Positions 43,360 to 53,304 of a stretch of 64,000 nt of DNA are shown in pieces (the first letter of the stretch is position 1; each line of letters starts with the position of its first letter). Position numbers and translations under genes: made by a program. This DNA is from Ciceribacter sichuanensis. GTDB taxonomy: Bacteria > Pseudomonadota > Alphaproteobacteria > Rhizobiales > Rhizobiaceae. The stretch is taken from positions 69,501 through 133,500 of the forward strand of contig NZ_JAMXLX010000008.1 in NCBI RefSeq assembly GCF_024055605.1, written 5' to 3'. The notes beneath the pieces were generated by a model. The model did no database searches. It was given only the letters and a program-made list of their open reading frames with translations, and was not told the origin of the DNA.

Positions 43360-44673
43360 TTACTTGGCGCGAGCGCGATAGACGGTATCGAGCCAGACGG
43401 CGACAACGAGGACGACGCCGACGACGATGCGCTGGAAGGGTGTATCGATGCCGAGAAGCACCATGCCGGACTGCAGCGACTGCATGACCAGCGCGCCCAG
43501 GATGGCCCCGGCAACGGTGCCGGTGCCACCGGCAAGGGACGTGCCGCCGATGACGGCTGCGGCAATCGTATAGAGCTCGTCGAGTTCGCCCTGGGCGTTG
43601 GTCGCCGCATTGAGGCGGGCGGTAGAGATTGCGGCTGCGATGGCGCAGAGAATGCCCATGATCGCGAAGATGCGGACCGTGACCCAGCGGGTCTTGATGC
43701 CGGCGAGTTCCGCCGCTTCCGGGTTGCCGCCGATTGCAAAGACATAGCGCCCGAACCGCAGCCGCGTGGCGACAAAGGTCATGACAAGGCCGACGCCGAG
43801 CGCGATCAGCACAGGAATGGCGACGCCGTGGGAAATCAGCAGCCCGCCATCTGGCCATGCAATGCCGTTGGCATCGGCATAGCGCCGGGCGATGTTCGTC
43901 GGCCAGTAATAGCTGTTTGCCACCTGCACGGAGCCGAGAACGATGAAGCAACCGAGTGCGGAGAGGAAATACTCTGCCCAGAGCGGCCGCTGCGGAAAGC
44001 CGAAACGCTTGCGCTGACGGCGCGAATGAATGATCCCGGCAACGATGCCGATACAGGCGATGACGCCGACGATCCAGCTTGCGGTCCATCCGATGGAGCC
44101 ATCGGTGCCGCCGCCCATCAAACGGAAATTGGCGTCCATGGGGGCAACGGTCTGGCCGCTGGTGACGAACCATGTCGCGCCGCGCCAGACCAGCAGGCCA
44201 CCGAGCGTGACGATGAAGGACGGCACGTTGAGGAAAGCGATGATCGCGCCATGGAACATGCCGATCAGCCCGCCGACGACGATGCCTCCGGCAAGAGCGA
44301 GGATCCATGTGGCGGGATGGTCGAAACCGAGAATGCCCGGGAGCAGCTTGGCCTGCAGCACACCCATGATCATCCCGGTAAAGCCGAGAATGGAACCGAC
44401 GGAAAGGTCGATGTTGCGCGTGACGATGACCAGAACCATGCCGGTCGCCATCACAGCCACCGAGGAGGTCTGCACCGAAAGGTTCCACAGGTTGCGGGGC
44501 GTCAGGAACAATCCGCCGGTCAGAATCTCGAAGCCGATCCATATGATGAGAAGGGCCCCGACCATGCCGAGAAGGCGCGTGTCGATCTCCGTCGCCCGGA
44601 AGAACGAGGCGATTGCCCCGCCGCTGGACGTTCCTGCATTCTTCGATGTTGTGGTCTGCATCGTGCCGGCCAT
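43360..44673 (-). CDS. xylH: Xylose ABC transporter permease
   Basis: 437 residues, about ten to twelve helices, of the ribose/xylose permease family. The signature GTGTVAGAILGALVMQSLQSGMV (shown in part) lies near the C-terminus, and the length and extended central part fit XylH rather than the shorter RbsC. The ATG at 44673 follows GGAGGGG; an in-frame start 13 codons upstream is less likely. A strong stem-loop separates it from xylF upstream. Confidence 0.92.
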   Translation of the reverse strand: MAGTMQTTTSKNAGTSSGGAIASFFRATEIDTRLLGMVGALLIIWIGFEILTGGLFLTPRNLWNLSVQTSSVAVMATGMVLVIVTRNIDLSVGSILGFTGMIMGVLQAKLLPGILGFDHPATWILALAGGIVVGGLIGMFHGAIIAFLNVPSFIVTLGGLLVWRGATWFVTSGQTVAPMDANFRLMGGGTDGSIGWTASWIVGVIACIGIVAGIIHSRRQRKRFGFPQRPLWAEYFLSALGCFIVLGSVQVANSYYWPTNIARRYADANGIAWPDGGLLISHGVAIPVLIALGVGLVMTFVATRLRFGRYVFAIGGNPEAAELAGIKTRWVTVRIFAIMGILCAIAAAISTARLNAATNAQGELDELYTIAAAVIGGTSLAGGTGTVAGAILGALVMQSLQSGMVLLGIDTPFQRIVVGVVLVVAVWLDTVYRARAK

Positions 44674-44743
44674 TGCGTTGCCGCCCCTCCACTCTTCATT
44701 CACTGATGACAAGGTTTTTCGTCCCTTCGCCTATCGCGCGACA

Positions 44744-44771
44744 AATGCCGCAGCGACCCCGCTGCGGCATT
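44744..44771 (-). repeat. Intercistronic stem-loop between xylF and xylH
   Basis: Perfect 12-base arms (AATGCCGCAGCG and its complement) with a four-base loop, 20 bases after the xylF stop. Such hairpins after binding-protein genes usually protect the mRNA or partly terminate, so that more binding protein than permease is made. Confidence 0.78.
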
Positions 44772-44791
44772 CGAGGCATTGCGCCCGCCGC

Positions 44792-45835
44792 TTAGTTGCA
44801 GGCGGCGACAGAACCCGCCTTGACGCCCTGGCAGGCTTCCGCCTTGCTGATCCAGCCAGCGTCGATCACGACGTTGAGGTTGTCCTTGGTGATCGGAAGC
44901 GGGGCGAGGAAGACCGACTTCATCGCAACACCCTTCGGGCCGCCATTGAAGCTCTGCACGCCGGGGACGTCGTCCATGGTCTTGCCGCCAGCGAGAAGCA
45001 GAGCGATTTCCGCAGCGTTCTTGCCGAGTTCGCGGCTGTCCTTCCACACCGAAACGGTCTGGGTGCCGAGCGCGACGCGGTTCAGGGCAGCCTTATCCGC
45101 GTCCTGACCCGAAACCGGCACGGAACCGGCAAGCCCCTGGGCTTCCAGAGCCGCAATCGCGCCACCTGCGGTGCCGTCGTTCGAAGCGACGACCGCATCA
45201 ACCTTGTTGTCGTTGGCCGTCAGGAACTGCTCCATGTTCTTCTGGGCGATCTCGGGCTTCCAGCCGTCGGTATAGGCCTCGCCGACATTCTTGATCTTTC
45301 CTGCGTCCATTGCTTCCTTCAGCACTTCCTGCTGGCCTGCAAAAAGGAAGTCAGCATTCGGATCGGAAGACGAGCCCTTGATGAAGACGTAGTTGCCTTC
45401 CGGCTTGACCTTGAACACTTCGCGCGCCTGCAAGCGGCCCACTTCCTTGTTGTCGAAGGTGATGTAGAAGGCTTCCGGGTTCTCGATCAGGCGGTCATAA
45501 CCGACGACCGGGATACCTTCAGCCGTGGCCTTCTCGATGGCGGGACCGATCGCATCGGAATCCTGCGCAAGTACGATCAGGGCGTTGGCACCCTGGGAAA
45601 TCAGCGATTCGACATCGGTCAGCTGCTTTGCAGCCGAGGACTGCGCGTCGGCGGAAATGTACTTGGCTCCGGCAGCTTCAAGCGCCTTCTTGATCGCGGC
45701 CTCGTCGGTCTTCCAGCGCTCTTCCTGGAAATTCGACCAGGAAACGCCAACGACGACGTCCGCTGCCATGGCAACGGCAGAATGCATGGAAACGATGATG
45801 GCAGTTCCCGCCATCAGCTTGAAAATAGATTTCAT
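44792..45835 (-). CDS. xylF: D-xylose ABC transporter substrate-binding protein
   Basis: 347 residues with a Sec signal peptide (about 1-24, AVAMA-A). It is a periplasmic-binding-protein type 1 fold; motifs typical of XylF are [16 protein letters not shown] near the N-terminus and [17 protein letters not shown]. It binds D-xylose for XylGH. GGGAGG precedes the ATG. A palindrome 83 bases upstream is the likely operator of the divergent ROK regulator. xylA and xylB are not in the window. Confidence 0.94.
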   Translation of the reverse strand: MKSIFKLMAGTAIIVSMHSAVAMAADVVVGVSWSNFQEERWKTDEAAIKKALEAAGAKYISADAQSSAAKQLTDVESLISQGANALIVLAQDSDAIGPAIEKATAEGIPVVGYDRLIENPEAFYITFDNKEVGRLQAREVFKVKPEGNYVFIKGSSSDPNADFLFAGQQEVLKEAMDAGKIKNVGEAYTDGWKPEIAQKNMEQFLTANDNKVDAVVASNDGTAGGAIAALEAQGLAGSVPVSGQDADKAALNRVALGTQTVSVWKDSRELGKNAAEIALLLAGGKTMDDVPGVQSFNGGPKGVAMKSVFLAPLPITKDNLNVVIDAGWISKAEACQGVKAGSVAACN

Positions 45836-46138
45836 GATGTCCTCCCGATGTGGGCTGCCGGATGCAATTCCTCTGCTCCCGCCGGCTGCCACGATTGTGC
45901 CGTCGAGCCTCCAATATTTTTCTCGACAGTCGAGAAAATAGATGTCAGAGATTACAGGCACTGTCAACACGACAATTTCCGGTAAAATCCGGCCATCATC
46001 TGCAATCCTGCGCAGGTGAAAAATCGACCGAAAAACGGCTCAACGGCTTTTGCAGGTTGACAGGGAAATGCCTTCGGTTGTTGTGGCGAACACTCGCCAC
46101 GCTACCGGCAGGTTGGTGACGGGCAGGAACGGGGATCG
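45836..46138. other. Divergent control region between xylF and the ROK regulator
   Basis: About 303 bases with no gene. It holds the palindrome at 45918-45938; the rest is unremarkable apart from a locally higher AT content. Confidence 0.5.
45918..45938. promoter_or_regulatory. Palindromic operator upstream of xylF
   Basis: Perfect 9-base arms, TTTTCTCGA and TCGAGAAAA, around CAG. Its place between xylF and a ROK-family repressor gene makes it the probable binding site of that regulator. Confidence 0.65.
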
Positions 46139-47374
46139 ATGTTTCCGACGAAATCCAGCAGCACGGAAATCATCCGCCGGCAGAACAGCGCGCTGGTGCT
46201 CGCGGCGCTGAGGCGCGGCGGCCGGCTGGCCCACACTGAACTTTCCGCTGCGACCGGCCTGTCATCCGCAACGGTTTCCGCCATCACGGCCGAACTCGAG
46301 CGCGCGGAAATCCTGGTGAAATCCGAGCACCAGCCGGTAGGCGGAAGAGGCCGCCCGCGCGTCCTGTTCGAACCGCGACGCGATTGCGGCTATCTCATCA
46401 TCGTCAGCATTTCCTCCGACACCTTCGAATACTCGCTTGTGGATTACTCCGGCCGACTGATCGACCGCTTTGCGGAACCCCGAATGCCATCCGGCGGAGC
46501 AGCCGCCTTTTCCGCGGCCCTTGAGGCAGGCTTGGAAAGAACCGTAAGCCGCGCCGCCCTCGACAGGGATGCGGTGCTGGCAATTTCCATCAGCAGCAAG
46601 GGGCTGGTCGATGCGGAACGGCCGATCCTCATCTGGTCCCCAGTGCTCGGCAGCGAACAGATCGACTTTCAGTCGCTTCTGTCGCGAGACTGGAAAGCCC
46701 GGATCCTGCTTGCCAACGAGACGCAACTCGTAGCGGGCGCACTTGCTGGCCGTGTCGAGAGATCGGGACAAATGGCCAGACGCTCGCTTGCGGCACTCTC
46801 CCTCGGCCACAGCATCGGTCTGGGCCTCGCCTCGCAATCTCCGGTTGGCGGTTACGTCCTCGCGTCTCCGAACTTCGGGCATATGCTGCATCTGGCGAAC
46901 GGTGCGCTCTGTCGCTGTGGTGGCCGCGGCTGCATCGAGGCTTATGCCGGCTTCTACGCTATTCTGCGGACCGCCTTCGAGGTACCGATCGACACGCTGC
47001 CGGCAAAATTCGTGCCCCTGTCGGAGGTGGACAAGATCGCGGCACTTGCCAACCGCGGCGACCGAGGCAGCGTCCATGCCTTCCGGCAGGCGGGCCTTGC
47101 ACTCGGCAACGGGCTATCCCGGCTTCTCAGCCTCTATGAACATATGCCGATCACCATCACCGGCCCCGGTACGCGCTACTATGACCTGTTGCGGCAGGGC
47201 ATCGAAGAAGGCCTGTCGCAATCCCATGCCGTCAGGCTCGCCGGCATGCCGGAAATCACCGTCATCTCAGACGAAGGCAGCCTCGTGTTCGAGGGACATC
47301 TCGATCAGGCACTGGCTCTGGTGGATCAGGACATCGTGCAACTGCGCCCCCAGTCGAGCAATCATGTTGCCTGA
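46139..47374 (+). CDS. xylR: ROK family transcriptional regulator (XylR-like)
   Basis: 411 residues: an N-terminal winged helix (about 10-70, HTELSAATGLSSATVSAITAEL) and a ROK sugar-kinase-like domain. The ROK zinc motif CRCGGRGCIEAY is present; the kinase ATP/catalytic motifs are degenerate (for instance no DxGxT at the start of the domain), as usual for regulators. Divergent from xylFHG, it probably represses that operon in the absence of xylose. The name rests on context. Confidence 0.87.
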   Translation: MFPTKSSSTEIIRRQNSALVLAALRRGGRLAHTELSAATGLSSATVSAITAELERAEILVKSEHQPVGGRGRPRVLFEPRRDCGYLIIVSISSDTFEYSLVDYSGRLIDRFAEPRMPSGGAAAFSAALEAGLERTVSRAALDRDAVLAISISSKGLVDAERPILIWSPVLGSEQIDFQSLLSRDWKARILLANETQLVAGALAGRVERSGQMARRSLAALSLGHSIGLGLASQSPVGGYVLASPNFGHMLHLANGALCRCGGRGCIEAYAGFYAILRTAFEVPIDTLPAKFVPLSEVDKIAALANRGDRGSVHAFRQAGLALGNGLSRLLSLYEHMPITITGPGTRYYDLLRQGIEEGLSQSHAVRLAGMPEITVISDEGSLVFEGHLDQALALVDQDIVQLRPQSSNHVA

Positions 47375-47580
47375 CGCGTCCATTCATTCGAAGAAGCAAA
47401 TTTAACAAAATTTTTTTACCTCACGAGAGGCCTTGAACCTGCTTGGAAATTGGCGCTCTGCACTCGTCCTGAGCGCCCCGAAACAGGGCATGTCCGCCGC
47501 CTCGGCAAGAGGTGGTTAACGTTTATTTTCTATTGAAAAGGCATGTTCATTGTCCGCGTATAACGAGTGTACAGGTTGCC

Positions 47581-50325
47581 ATGCATCTCCCCCGCTCCAA
47601 TTTCTTGAATCCTGACAATAACATAGGGGAAGGAAACGCCCACGAGCCGGCTCCGGCGGTGCTTCGGCGCCCTGAAGCCGCACGTCAGGAAAGAACGCCC
47701 GCCGCACCCCCGAGTGTAAACGGTCACCATACCGATGCCCTTGCGGCAAGCGAGATCGAGGGCCGCTCCGAAATGCCGGCCTGGCAGAGCGCCTTTGCCA
47801 TGGCGCCGAACGTGCGTTTCACACGAACACCGGAGACCGCGATAAGCCGTCGGCCGGCGCCAGAAAACGCCGAACTGGCACCGGTCGTGCCAGCATCGGC
47901 CGTTCCGGAACCCGTGCCAGCGCCAACTGCAAACGTCGCCCCGGCAGTCGCCGCGGCCGTAACCGCGCAGGCAACGCCTCCGCAGCCTGCCGCTCCCCGC
48001 GAGGAGCGCCGCGCCGGGCTGTCCGTCATACTGCCCCAGCCGCCGGACGCTACCGGCGCGCGCGCCCTCACCTACAAGCTGCGTCGAGAACTCGCTCGCC
48101 AGCGGGAAGAAGCTGCGTCTGCCGGATTGCAGCAGGCCGCCGTTTTGGAAAAGTCCCAGACACAGACCCCCGAAATGAATGTGGCCGCTCCGGTCGCGAC
48201 CATTGTCGAGCCGCAGCAGCCGAACACCTCGTCGCAGCCGCAGGAACAGGCTGAACGCAATACATCGGCAGCCGTGCCCGCTCCCACCATACCGGCCTAT
48301 GCTGCCTATCTCTCGGACCATGTCTTCTGGGAAGCAATGAACCTCGATGGCGGCGCCGACGATATCGAACCGCTTCGCGCAGACACCGTCACACCGCAGA
48401 ATCCGGTTTTCGCCAGAATGGCGCAGCCGGTCCGTCCGGCGGCAGCACCCGCGCGCAAGCCTCCTGTCGTGAAGGCAACCGTTGTAAGGGCCTCGATTCT
48501 CGCGCCACAGCCCGCTCCCATATTGCCGCAGGTGGCTTTGCCGGCCTTCCAGGCGCCGGAGTGGTCGGTCATCGCGCTTTACCGCGAAGTCGGGCTGCGT
48601 GAACCAGATCAGGACGTAGCTTCCGCCGAGATCGTCGAGGAGATAGCGCAAGCCGCCGTTCTCCAGGAACCGGTACCGGAAGCGCCGGTCGAAAACGTGA
48701 TCGTTGATGCCGTTCCCATGCTGCAGCCAAGCCAGCCGGTCTTCCGCCGGGTAGTGGCTCTGGCCGAAGGTGAATACGAATACCCGCCTATCGACCTCCT
48801 CCAGGAACCGCAGTTCCAGGAAACGACGGCGATGACGCCCGAAGCGCTGGAACAGAGCGCCGGCCTTCTGGAGAGCGTGCTGGAGGATTTCGGCATTAAA
48901 GGCGAGATCATCGACGTTCGCCCCGGCCCGGTCGTCACGCTCTACGAATTCGAGCCGGCACCGGGCGTGAAGTCGTCCCGCGTCATCGGCCTGTCGGACG
49001 ATATCGCCCGCTCCATGTCAGCCCTATCTGCTCGCGTTGCAGTCGTGCCCGGTCGCAACGTCATCGGCATCGAACTGCCGAACCCGGTGCGCGAGACCGT
49101 CTATCTGCGCGAACTGATCGAGTCCCATGATTACACGGAGACGCGCTTCAAGCTCGCCATGGCGCTTGGCAAGACCATCGGCGGCGAACCGGTAATCGCC
49201 GAACTCGCCAAGATGCCTCACCTGCTTGTCGCCGGCACCACCGGCTCCGGCAAGTCGGTCGCCATCAACACCATGATCCTGTCCCTGCTTTATCGCCTGC
49301 GGCCGGAAGAATGCCGCCTGATCATGGTCGACCCCAAGATGCTGGAACTTTCCGTCTATGACGGTATCCCGCACCTGCTGACCCCCGTCGTGACCGATCC
49401 CAAGAAGGCCGTCATGGCGCTGAAATGGGCCGTCCGCGAGATGGAAGACCGCTATCGCAAGATGTCGCGGCTCGGCGTGCGCAATATCGACGGCTATAAC
49501 GCCCGTGCCGCTTCGGCCCGTGCCAAGGGCGAGACGATCCTCTGCAGCGTCCAGACCGGTTTCGACCGTTCGACGGGTGAGCCGATCTTCGAGCAGGAGG
49601 AAATGGATCTCGCTGCGATGCCATACATCGTCGTCATCGTCGACGAGATGGCCGACCTGATGATGGTTGCCGGCAAGGAGATCGAAGGCGCAATCCAGCG
49701 TCTCGCGCAGATGGCGCGTGCCGCCGGCATCCATCTCATCATGGCAACCCAGCGCCCCTCGGTCGACGTCATCACCGGCACGATCAAGGCCAACTTCCCC
49801 ACACGCATCTCCTTCCAGGTGACGTCGAAGATCGATAGCCGCACCATTCTTGGCGAACAGGGCGCCGAACACCTGCTCGGCCAGGGCGATATGCTGCACA
49901 TGATGGGCGGCGGACGCATTGCCCGCGTCCACGGACCCTTCGTTTCCGACGAGGAAGTCGAAAAGGTCGTCGCTCACCTGAAGACGCAGGGCCGCCCCGA
50001 ATATCTCGGCACCGTGACCGAAGACGCCGACGAGGCGGAAGAAGCGCCCGAGGATGGCGGCGCGGTCTTCGACAAGTCTGCCATTGGCGAAGAGGATGCC
50101 AGCGACCTCTACGACAAGGCGGTCAAGGTGGTCCTTCGCGACAAGAAGTGCTCGACCTCCTATATCCAGCGGCGGCTCTCGATCGGCTACAACAAGGCGG
50201 CATCGCTGGTGGAGCGCATGGAGCAGGAAGGGCTTGTCGGCCCGGCCAACCACGTCGGAAAACGCTCCATCATCATCGGCGGTCGTGACACCGCCGAAGT
50301 GCCGGGCGCCGACACGGAATTCTGA
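47581..50325 (+). CDS. ftsK: FtsK/SpoIIIE-type DNA translocase without membrane segments
   Basis: 914 residues. The first 400 are Pro/Ala/Glu-rich and disordered-looking, with no hydrophobic helix, where classical FtsK has four. After it come the alpha/beta motor (Walker A GTTGSGKS at 552-559, Walker B VIVDEMAD near D688-E689) and a C-terminal winged-helix gamma domain from about 843, which recognises KOPS. It should therefore be a soluble or recruited translocase, perhaps a second FtsK paralog in the genome. The ATG at 47581 is chosen over an in-frame GTG 69 bases upstream; neither has a strong ribosome site. Confidence 0.9.
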   Translation: MHLPRSNFLNPDNNIGEGNAHEPAPAVLRRPEAARQERTPAAPPSVNGHHTDALAASEIEGRSEMPAWQSAFAMAPNVRFTRTPETAISRRPAPENAELAPVVPASAVPEPVPAPTANVAPAVAAAVTAQATPPQPAAPREERRAGLSVILPQPPDATGARALTYKLRRELARQREEAASAGLQQAAVLEKSQTQTPEMNVAAPVATIVEPQQPNTSSQPQEQAERNTSAAVPAPTIPAYAAYLSDHVFWEAMNLDGGADDIEPLRADTVTPQNPVFARMAQPVRPAAAPARKPPVVKATVVRASILAPQPAPILPQVALPAFQAPEWSVIALYREVGLREPDQDVASAEIVEEIAQAAVLQEPVPEAPVENVIVDAVPMLQPSQPVFRRVVALAEGEYEYPPIDLLQEPQFQETTAMTPEALEQSAGLLESVLEDFGIKGEIIDVRPGPVVTLYEFEPAPGVKSSRVIGLSDDIARSMSALSARVAVVPGRNVIGIELPNPVRETVYLRELIESHDYTETRFKLAMALGKTIGGEPVIAELAKMPHLLVAGTTGSGKSVAINTMILSLLYRLRPEECRLIMVDPKMLELSVYDGIPHLLTPVVTDPKKAVMALKWAVREMEDRYRKMSRLGVRNIDGYNARAASARAKGETILCSVQTGFDRSTGEPIFEQEEMDLAAMPYIVVIVDEMADLMMVAGKEIEGAIQRLAQMARAAGIHLIMATQRPSVDVITGTIKANFPTRISFQVTSKIDSRTILGEQGAEHLLGQGDMLHMMGGGRIARVHGPFVSDEEVEKVVAHLKTQGRPEYLGTVTEDADEAEEAPEDGGAVFDKSAIGEEDASDLYDKAVKVVLRDKKCSTSYIQRRLSIGYNKAASLVERMEQEGLVGPANHVGKRSIIIGGRDTAEVPGADTEF

Positions 50326-50344
50326 GCGGCCGGCGGGAAAAGAG

Positions 50345-50376
50345 ATCAAAGGCAGACAGTCTGCCTTTGATTTTCC
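50345..50376 (+). terminator. Rho-independent terminator after ftsK
   Basis: Near-perfect hairpin with arms ATCAAAGGCAGA / TCTGCCTTTGAT and a very short loop, followed by TTTTCCTTCT on the + strand, 20 bases past the ftsK stop. Confidence 0.85.
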
Positions 50377-50485
50377 TTCTCCCATATAGGGTTATTTCGA
50401 AAGCAGAGCCGGCGGAAACGCCGGCTTGTCTTTTGCTGATACAGTCCCTAGAAAAGTGTGCACTGCAACGGGAGCCTTATTACTG

Positions 50486-51472
50486 ATGACGGAAACGCCT
50501 GTTCTGGTAGTCGGCGGTGCTGGCTACATTGGCTCGCACACCTGCCTGCAACTCTCGCAAAAAGGTTTCCTGCCGATCGTTTACGACAACCTGTCGAACG
50601 GCCATTCGGAATTCGTCAAATGGGGTCCTCTCGAAAAGGGCGACATCCGTGATCGAACCCGCCTGAACGAGGTCCTGAGCAAATACAAGCCAGCGGCCAT
50701 CATGCACTTCGCCGCGCTGATCGAGGTCGGCGAGAGCGTCAAGGACCCGCCATCCTTTTACGAAAACAACGTGATCGGCTCCCTCACCCTGCTGTCTGCG
50801 GCTCAGGCAGCTGGCATCAAGGCCTTCGTCTTCTCGTCCACCTGCGCGACCTATGGTCTGCCGGAACAGGTTCCGATGGACGAAACCCACCGCCAGCAGC
50901 CGATCAATCCTTACGGCCGCACCAAGTGGATCATCGAGCAGGCGCTGGCGGACTATGACGCCTATGTCGGCCTGCGTTCCGCCGTCCTGCGCTACTTCAA
51001 TGCGGCAGGCGCCGACCCCGAGGGCCGCATCGGCGAATGGCATACCCCAGAAACCCATGCCATTCCGCTCGCGATCGAGGCCGCCCTCGGACGCCGGGCC
51101 GGCTTTAAGGTATTCGGAAGCGATTATGAGACACGGGACGGCACCTGCGTGCGCGACTATATCCACGTGCTCGATCTCGCCGATGCTCATGTCCGCGCCC
51201 TGGAATACCTTCTGGATGGCGGATCCTCTGTGGCGCTCAATCTCGGCACCGGCACCGGCACGACCGTGAAGGAACTGCTCCAGACGATCGAGACGGTCTC
51301 GGGGCGCGCTTTCCCGGTGGACTATGTCGACCGCCGCGAGGGAGATTCACCCGCTCTTGTCGCCAATAACGACAAGGCAAGGCAGGTGCTCGGCTGGGAA
51401 CCGCAATCCTCGCTCGAGGATATCATTCGCACCGCCTGGCGCTGGCACTCGACATCCAATCTGCTCGGATAA
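50486..51472 (+). CDS. galE: UDP-glucose 4-epimerase
   Basis: 328 residues of the short-chain dehydrogenase superfamily. NAD-binding GGAGYIGSH near the N-terminus and the catalytic Ser/Thr with Y-xxx-K in SSTCATYG ... YGRTK are present. It interconverts UDP-glucose and UDP-galactose, supplying galactose for surface polysaccharide. It precedes the polysaccharide genes but a 444-base gap with its own promoter-like sequence follows. The ATG at 50486 fits the start of the Rossmann fold; GGGAG lies about 11 bases upstream. Confidence 0.95.
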   Translation: MTETPVLVVGGAGYIGSHTCLQLSQKGFLPIVYDNLSNGHSEFVKWGPLEKGDIRDRTRLNEVLSKYKPAAIMHFAALIEVGESVKDPPSFYENNVIGSLTLLSAAQAAGIKAFVFSSTCATYGLPEQVPMDETHRQQPINPYGRTKWIIEQALADYDAYVGLRSAVLRYFNAAGADPEGRIGEWHTPETHAIPLAIEAALGRRAGFKVFGSDYETRDGTCVRDYIHVLDLADAHVRALEYLLDGGSSVALNLGTGTGTTVKELLQTIETVSGRAFPVDYVDRREGDSPALVANNDKARQVLGWEPQSSLEDIIRTAWRWHSTSNLLG

Positions 51473-51916
51473 ACCGTTCACCGGACGCCAAACCATTGCG
51501 CGCCAAGGGGTTTCCCTTGCCACCGGGAAGGTTGGCCGACTGGCCCGTAAAGGTTAATTGTGCAGTGCGGCAAATCGGGGTTGATGATCTGCGATGGCTC
51601 GGACTATAGTATTACCCATGGGAATACGCATTGGGACCGATGGCATCTGTAGCCGACGCGGCTCCGCACAAATAACGCCTGCCGTGTCGCAAGAGAAGCC
51701 GTACGAACCCGCCAAATAACTATAGCCGAAAATCAATCTGGGGCTGAAAGACTTGAACGGAAACACGTTGCAACCAGCAACAATGCCCAAAACAAGACGC
51801 TTGCGCCAGCTTGACATGGAAGTCGCCGGGCGTGTTCCTTCGCTGGCCATTTCCAACGGCAGGCCGTTCGGCAAAACCCGCGAAAACAAAGTAACCGAGT
51901 TGCAGGAAGTTTGCCC
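51473..51916. other. Long intergenic region ahead of the polysaccharide genes
   Basis: About 444 bases without a convincing gene. It contains a promoter-like sequence and an overlapping palindrome (51581-51627), which would leave a leader of about 300 bases before the first glycosyltransferase. Only short, unsupported open frames are found in that leader. Confidence 0.45.
51581..51627 (+). promoter_or_regulatory. Putative promoter with overlapping palindrome for the polysaccharide operon
   Basis: TTGATG at 51581-51586, an 18-base spacer and TATAGT at 51605-51610 resemble a sigma70 promoter. An imperfect 19-base palindrome, GTATT...AATAC around CCCATGGG, spans 51609-51627, over the expected start site, where a repressor could act. 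Confidence 0.45.
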
Positions 51917-52768
51917 ATGACCGAAAGTGGAGCCGCGCTCCCCATCACCCTGTTTTCGACCACGGACATGCAGTCGGGCCGCGATGACGACATCACCCGG
52001 ATGCTTGGCTCGATCGATGCCTTCAAGCAGCGTAATCCGGACGTGGACGTCGTCCTGTTCCTCCTGCTGCAGCGTTGTGACGCCGCCACCGCGGAACGCT
52101 TCATCGCAAACGGCCCCGCCTGGGCTCAGGTGTCCGCCATCCCGGATCGCCGGTCGTTATCGGCCGCGCGCAACATGCTCTTGACCGGTGAAGACGCCAA
52201 GCGTCGTCTCGCACTCAACGGCATCGTGGCCTTCCCCGACGACGACTGCTGGTATCCCGAAGATACGCTCGACACCATCCACAAGGCCTTCTCCGCCGAC
52301 CCGTCGCTCGATTTCTGGTACTGCCGCTACGGCATGGAACCGCGTTCGGCGGCGTCTTACACGGCAACCAGGCCCCGGTTGCAGACCGTTATCTCCTTTG
52401 CCTCGTCGAACACCATCTTCCTACGCGGCGCGCTTGCCGCAAGGATCGGCGGCTTCGACGAGCAGCTCGGTGTTGGCGCAGCCCTTTCGGGCGGCGAGGA
52501 TACCGACTACGCGATGCGTGCATTTCAGGGTGCCCGCAAGGCCGCCTATGTCGACGCTCGCTGTATCGGCCACCGCGACCCCAATAAAGCCCTGAAGGCA
52601 AAATACTATCCCGGCTCTCTTCGGGCCATCGCCAAGAATGTGCGGTCGCGCCCCTCGGAGATACAGGCGCTGGGGCGCAAGCTTCTCGTTGGAAGCATGC
52701 TCGCCGCCCGGGGGCAAATGCCCTGGAAGGATTACTTTTCGGCCCTGACGCGGGCGTTTGCCAGATAA
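51917..52768 (+). CDS. Family 2 glycosyltransferase
   Basis: 283 residues of the GT-A fold: DDD motif in FPDDDCWYP (about 109-117) for metal and nucleotide-sugar binding, and a downstream GGEDTDYAMR catalytic-base region. No membrane helix, so a cytoplasmic enzyme adding one sugar to a lipid-linked repeat unit. The ATG at 51917 lies after CAGGAAG; an in-frame TTG is two codons earlier. First gene of the polysaccharide cluster; acceptor and sugar are unknown. Confidence 0.82.
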   Translation: MTESGAALPITLFSTTDMQSGRDDDITRMLGSIDAFKQRNPDVDVVLFLLLQRCDAATAERFIANGPAWAQVSAIPDRRSLSAARNMLLTGEDAKRRLALNGIVAFPDDDCWYPEDTLDTIHKAFSADPSLDFWYCRYGMEPRSAASYTATRPRLQTVISFASSNTIFLRGALAARIGGFDEQLGVGAALSGGEDTDYAMRAFQGARKAAYVDARCIGHRDPNKALKAKYYPGSLRAIAKNVRSRPSEIQALGRKLLVGSMLAARGQMPWKDYFSALTRAFAR

Positions 52769-52805
52769 TCCCGACGCACCAGTTGTATAAGCGATAAGGT
52801 CATCC

Positions 52806-53246
52806 ATGCTTCGTTCGTTGAACCAATTCATCAAGCTCCAGCGTCTCGTTGTCGGCTGCAAGCGCCTTTACCTGACAAAGGTCTGGGGCATGGACATCCA
52901 CCCGACCGTTGTCATGTCGCTGAGTGCCCGGCTGGACAAGACCCACCCAAGGGGCATCCATATCGGCGAAGGCACCTATATCGCATTCGATGCCGCCATC
53001 CTCGCCCATGACATGACCCGCGCCATCAAGACGGACACGCGGATCGGCAAGAACTGCTTCATCGGCGCCCGCAGCATCATTCTCCCCGGCGTGACGATCG
53101 GCGACAACTGCGTCATCGGCTCCGGAGCCGTGGTCACCAAGGACATTCCTCCGAACAGCGCCGCCGCCGGCAACCCGGCACAGGTCATTCGCAGCGGAAT
53201 CGAAACCCTGAAGTTCGGACGCCTGAAGGACCGGGTGAAAGAATAA
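52806..53246 (+). CDS. Hexapeptide-repeat acyltransferase
   Basis: 146 residues with a left-handed beta-helix built from repeats such as IGKNCFIGARSIILPGVTIG and ending in the conserved GNPAQVIR cap. The likely acetyl-CoA-dependent catalytic His is in LAHDMT (His about 62). It resembles WcaF/NodL-type O-acetyltransferases that decorate exopolysaccharide or lipopolysaccharide. It lies 37 bases after the glycosyltransferase gene and 58 before the next. Confidence 0.85.
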   Translation: MLRSLNQFIKLQRLVVGCKRLYLTKVWGMDIHPTVVMSLSARLDKTHPRGIHIGEGTYIAFDAAILAHDMTRAIKTDTRIGKNCFIGARSIILPGVTIGDNCVIGSGAVVTKDIPPNSAAAGNPAQVIRSGIETLKFGRLKDRVKE

Positions 53247-53304
53247 GCGGTCGCATGCAAGCGCGTCCGGTCTTCGGCACATGGTCCAGGAGAAGTGGGA
53301 AAGA

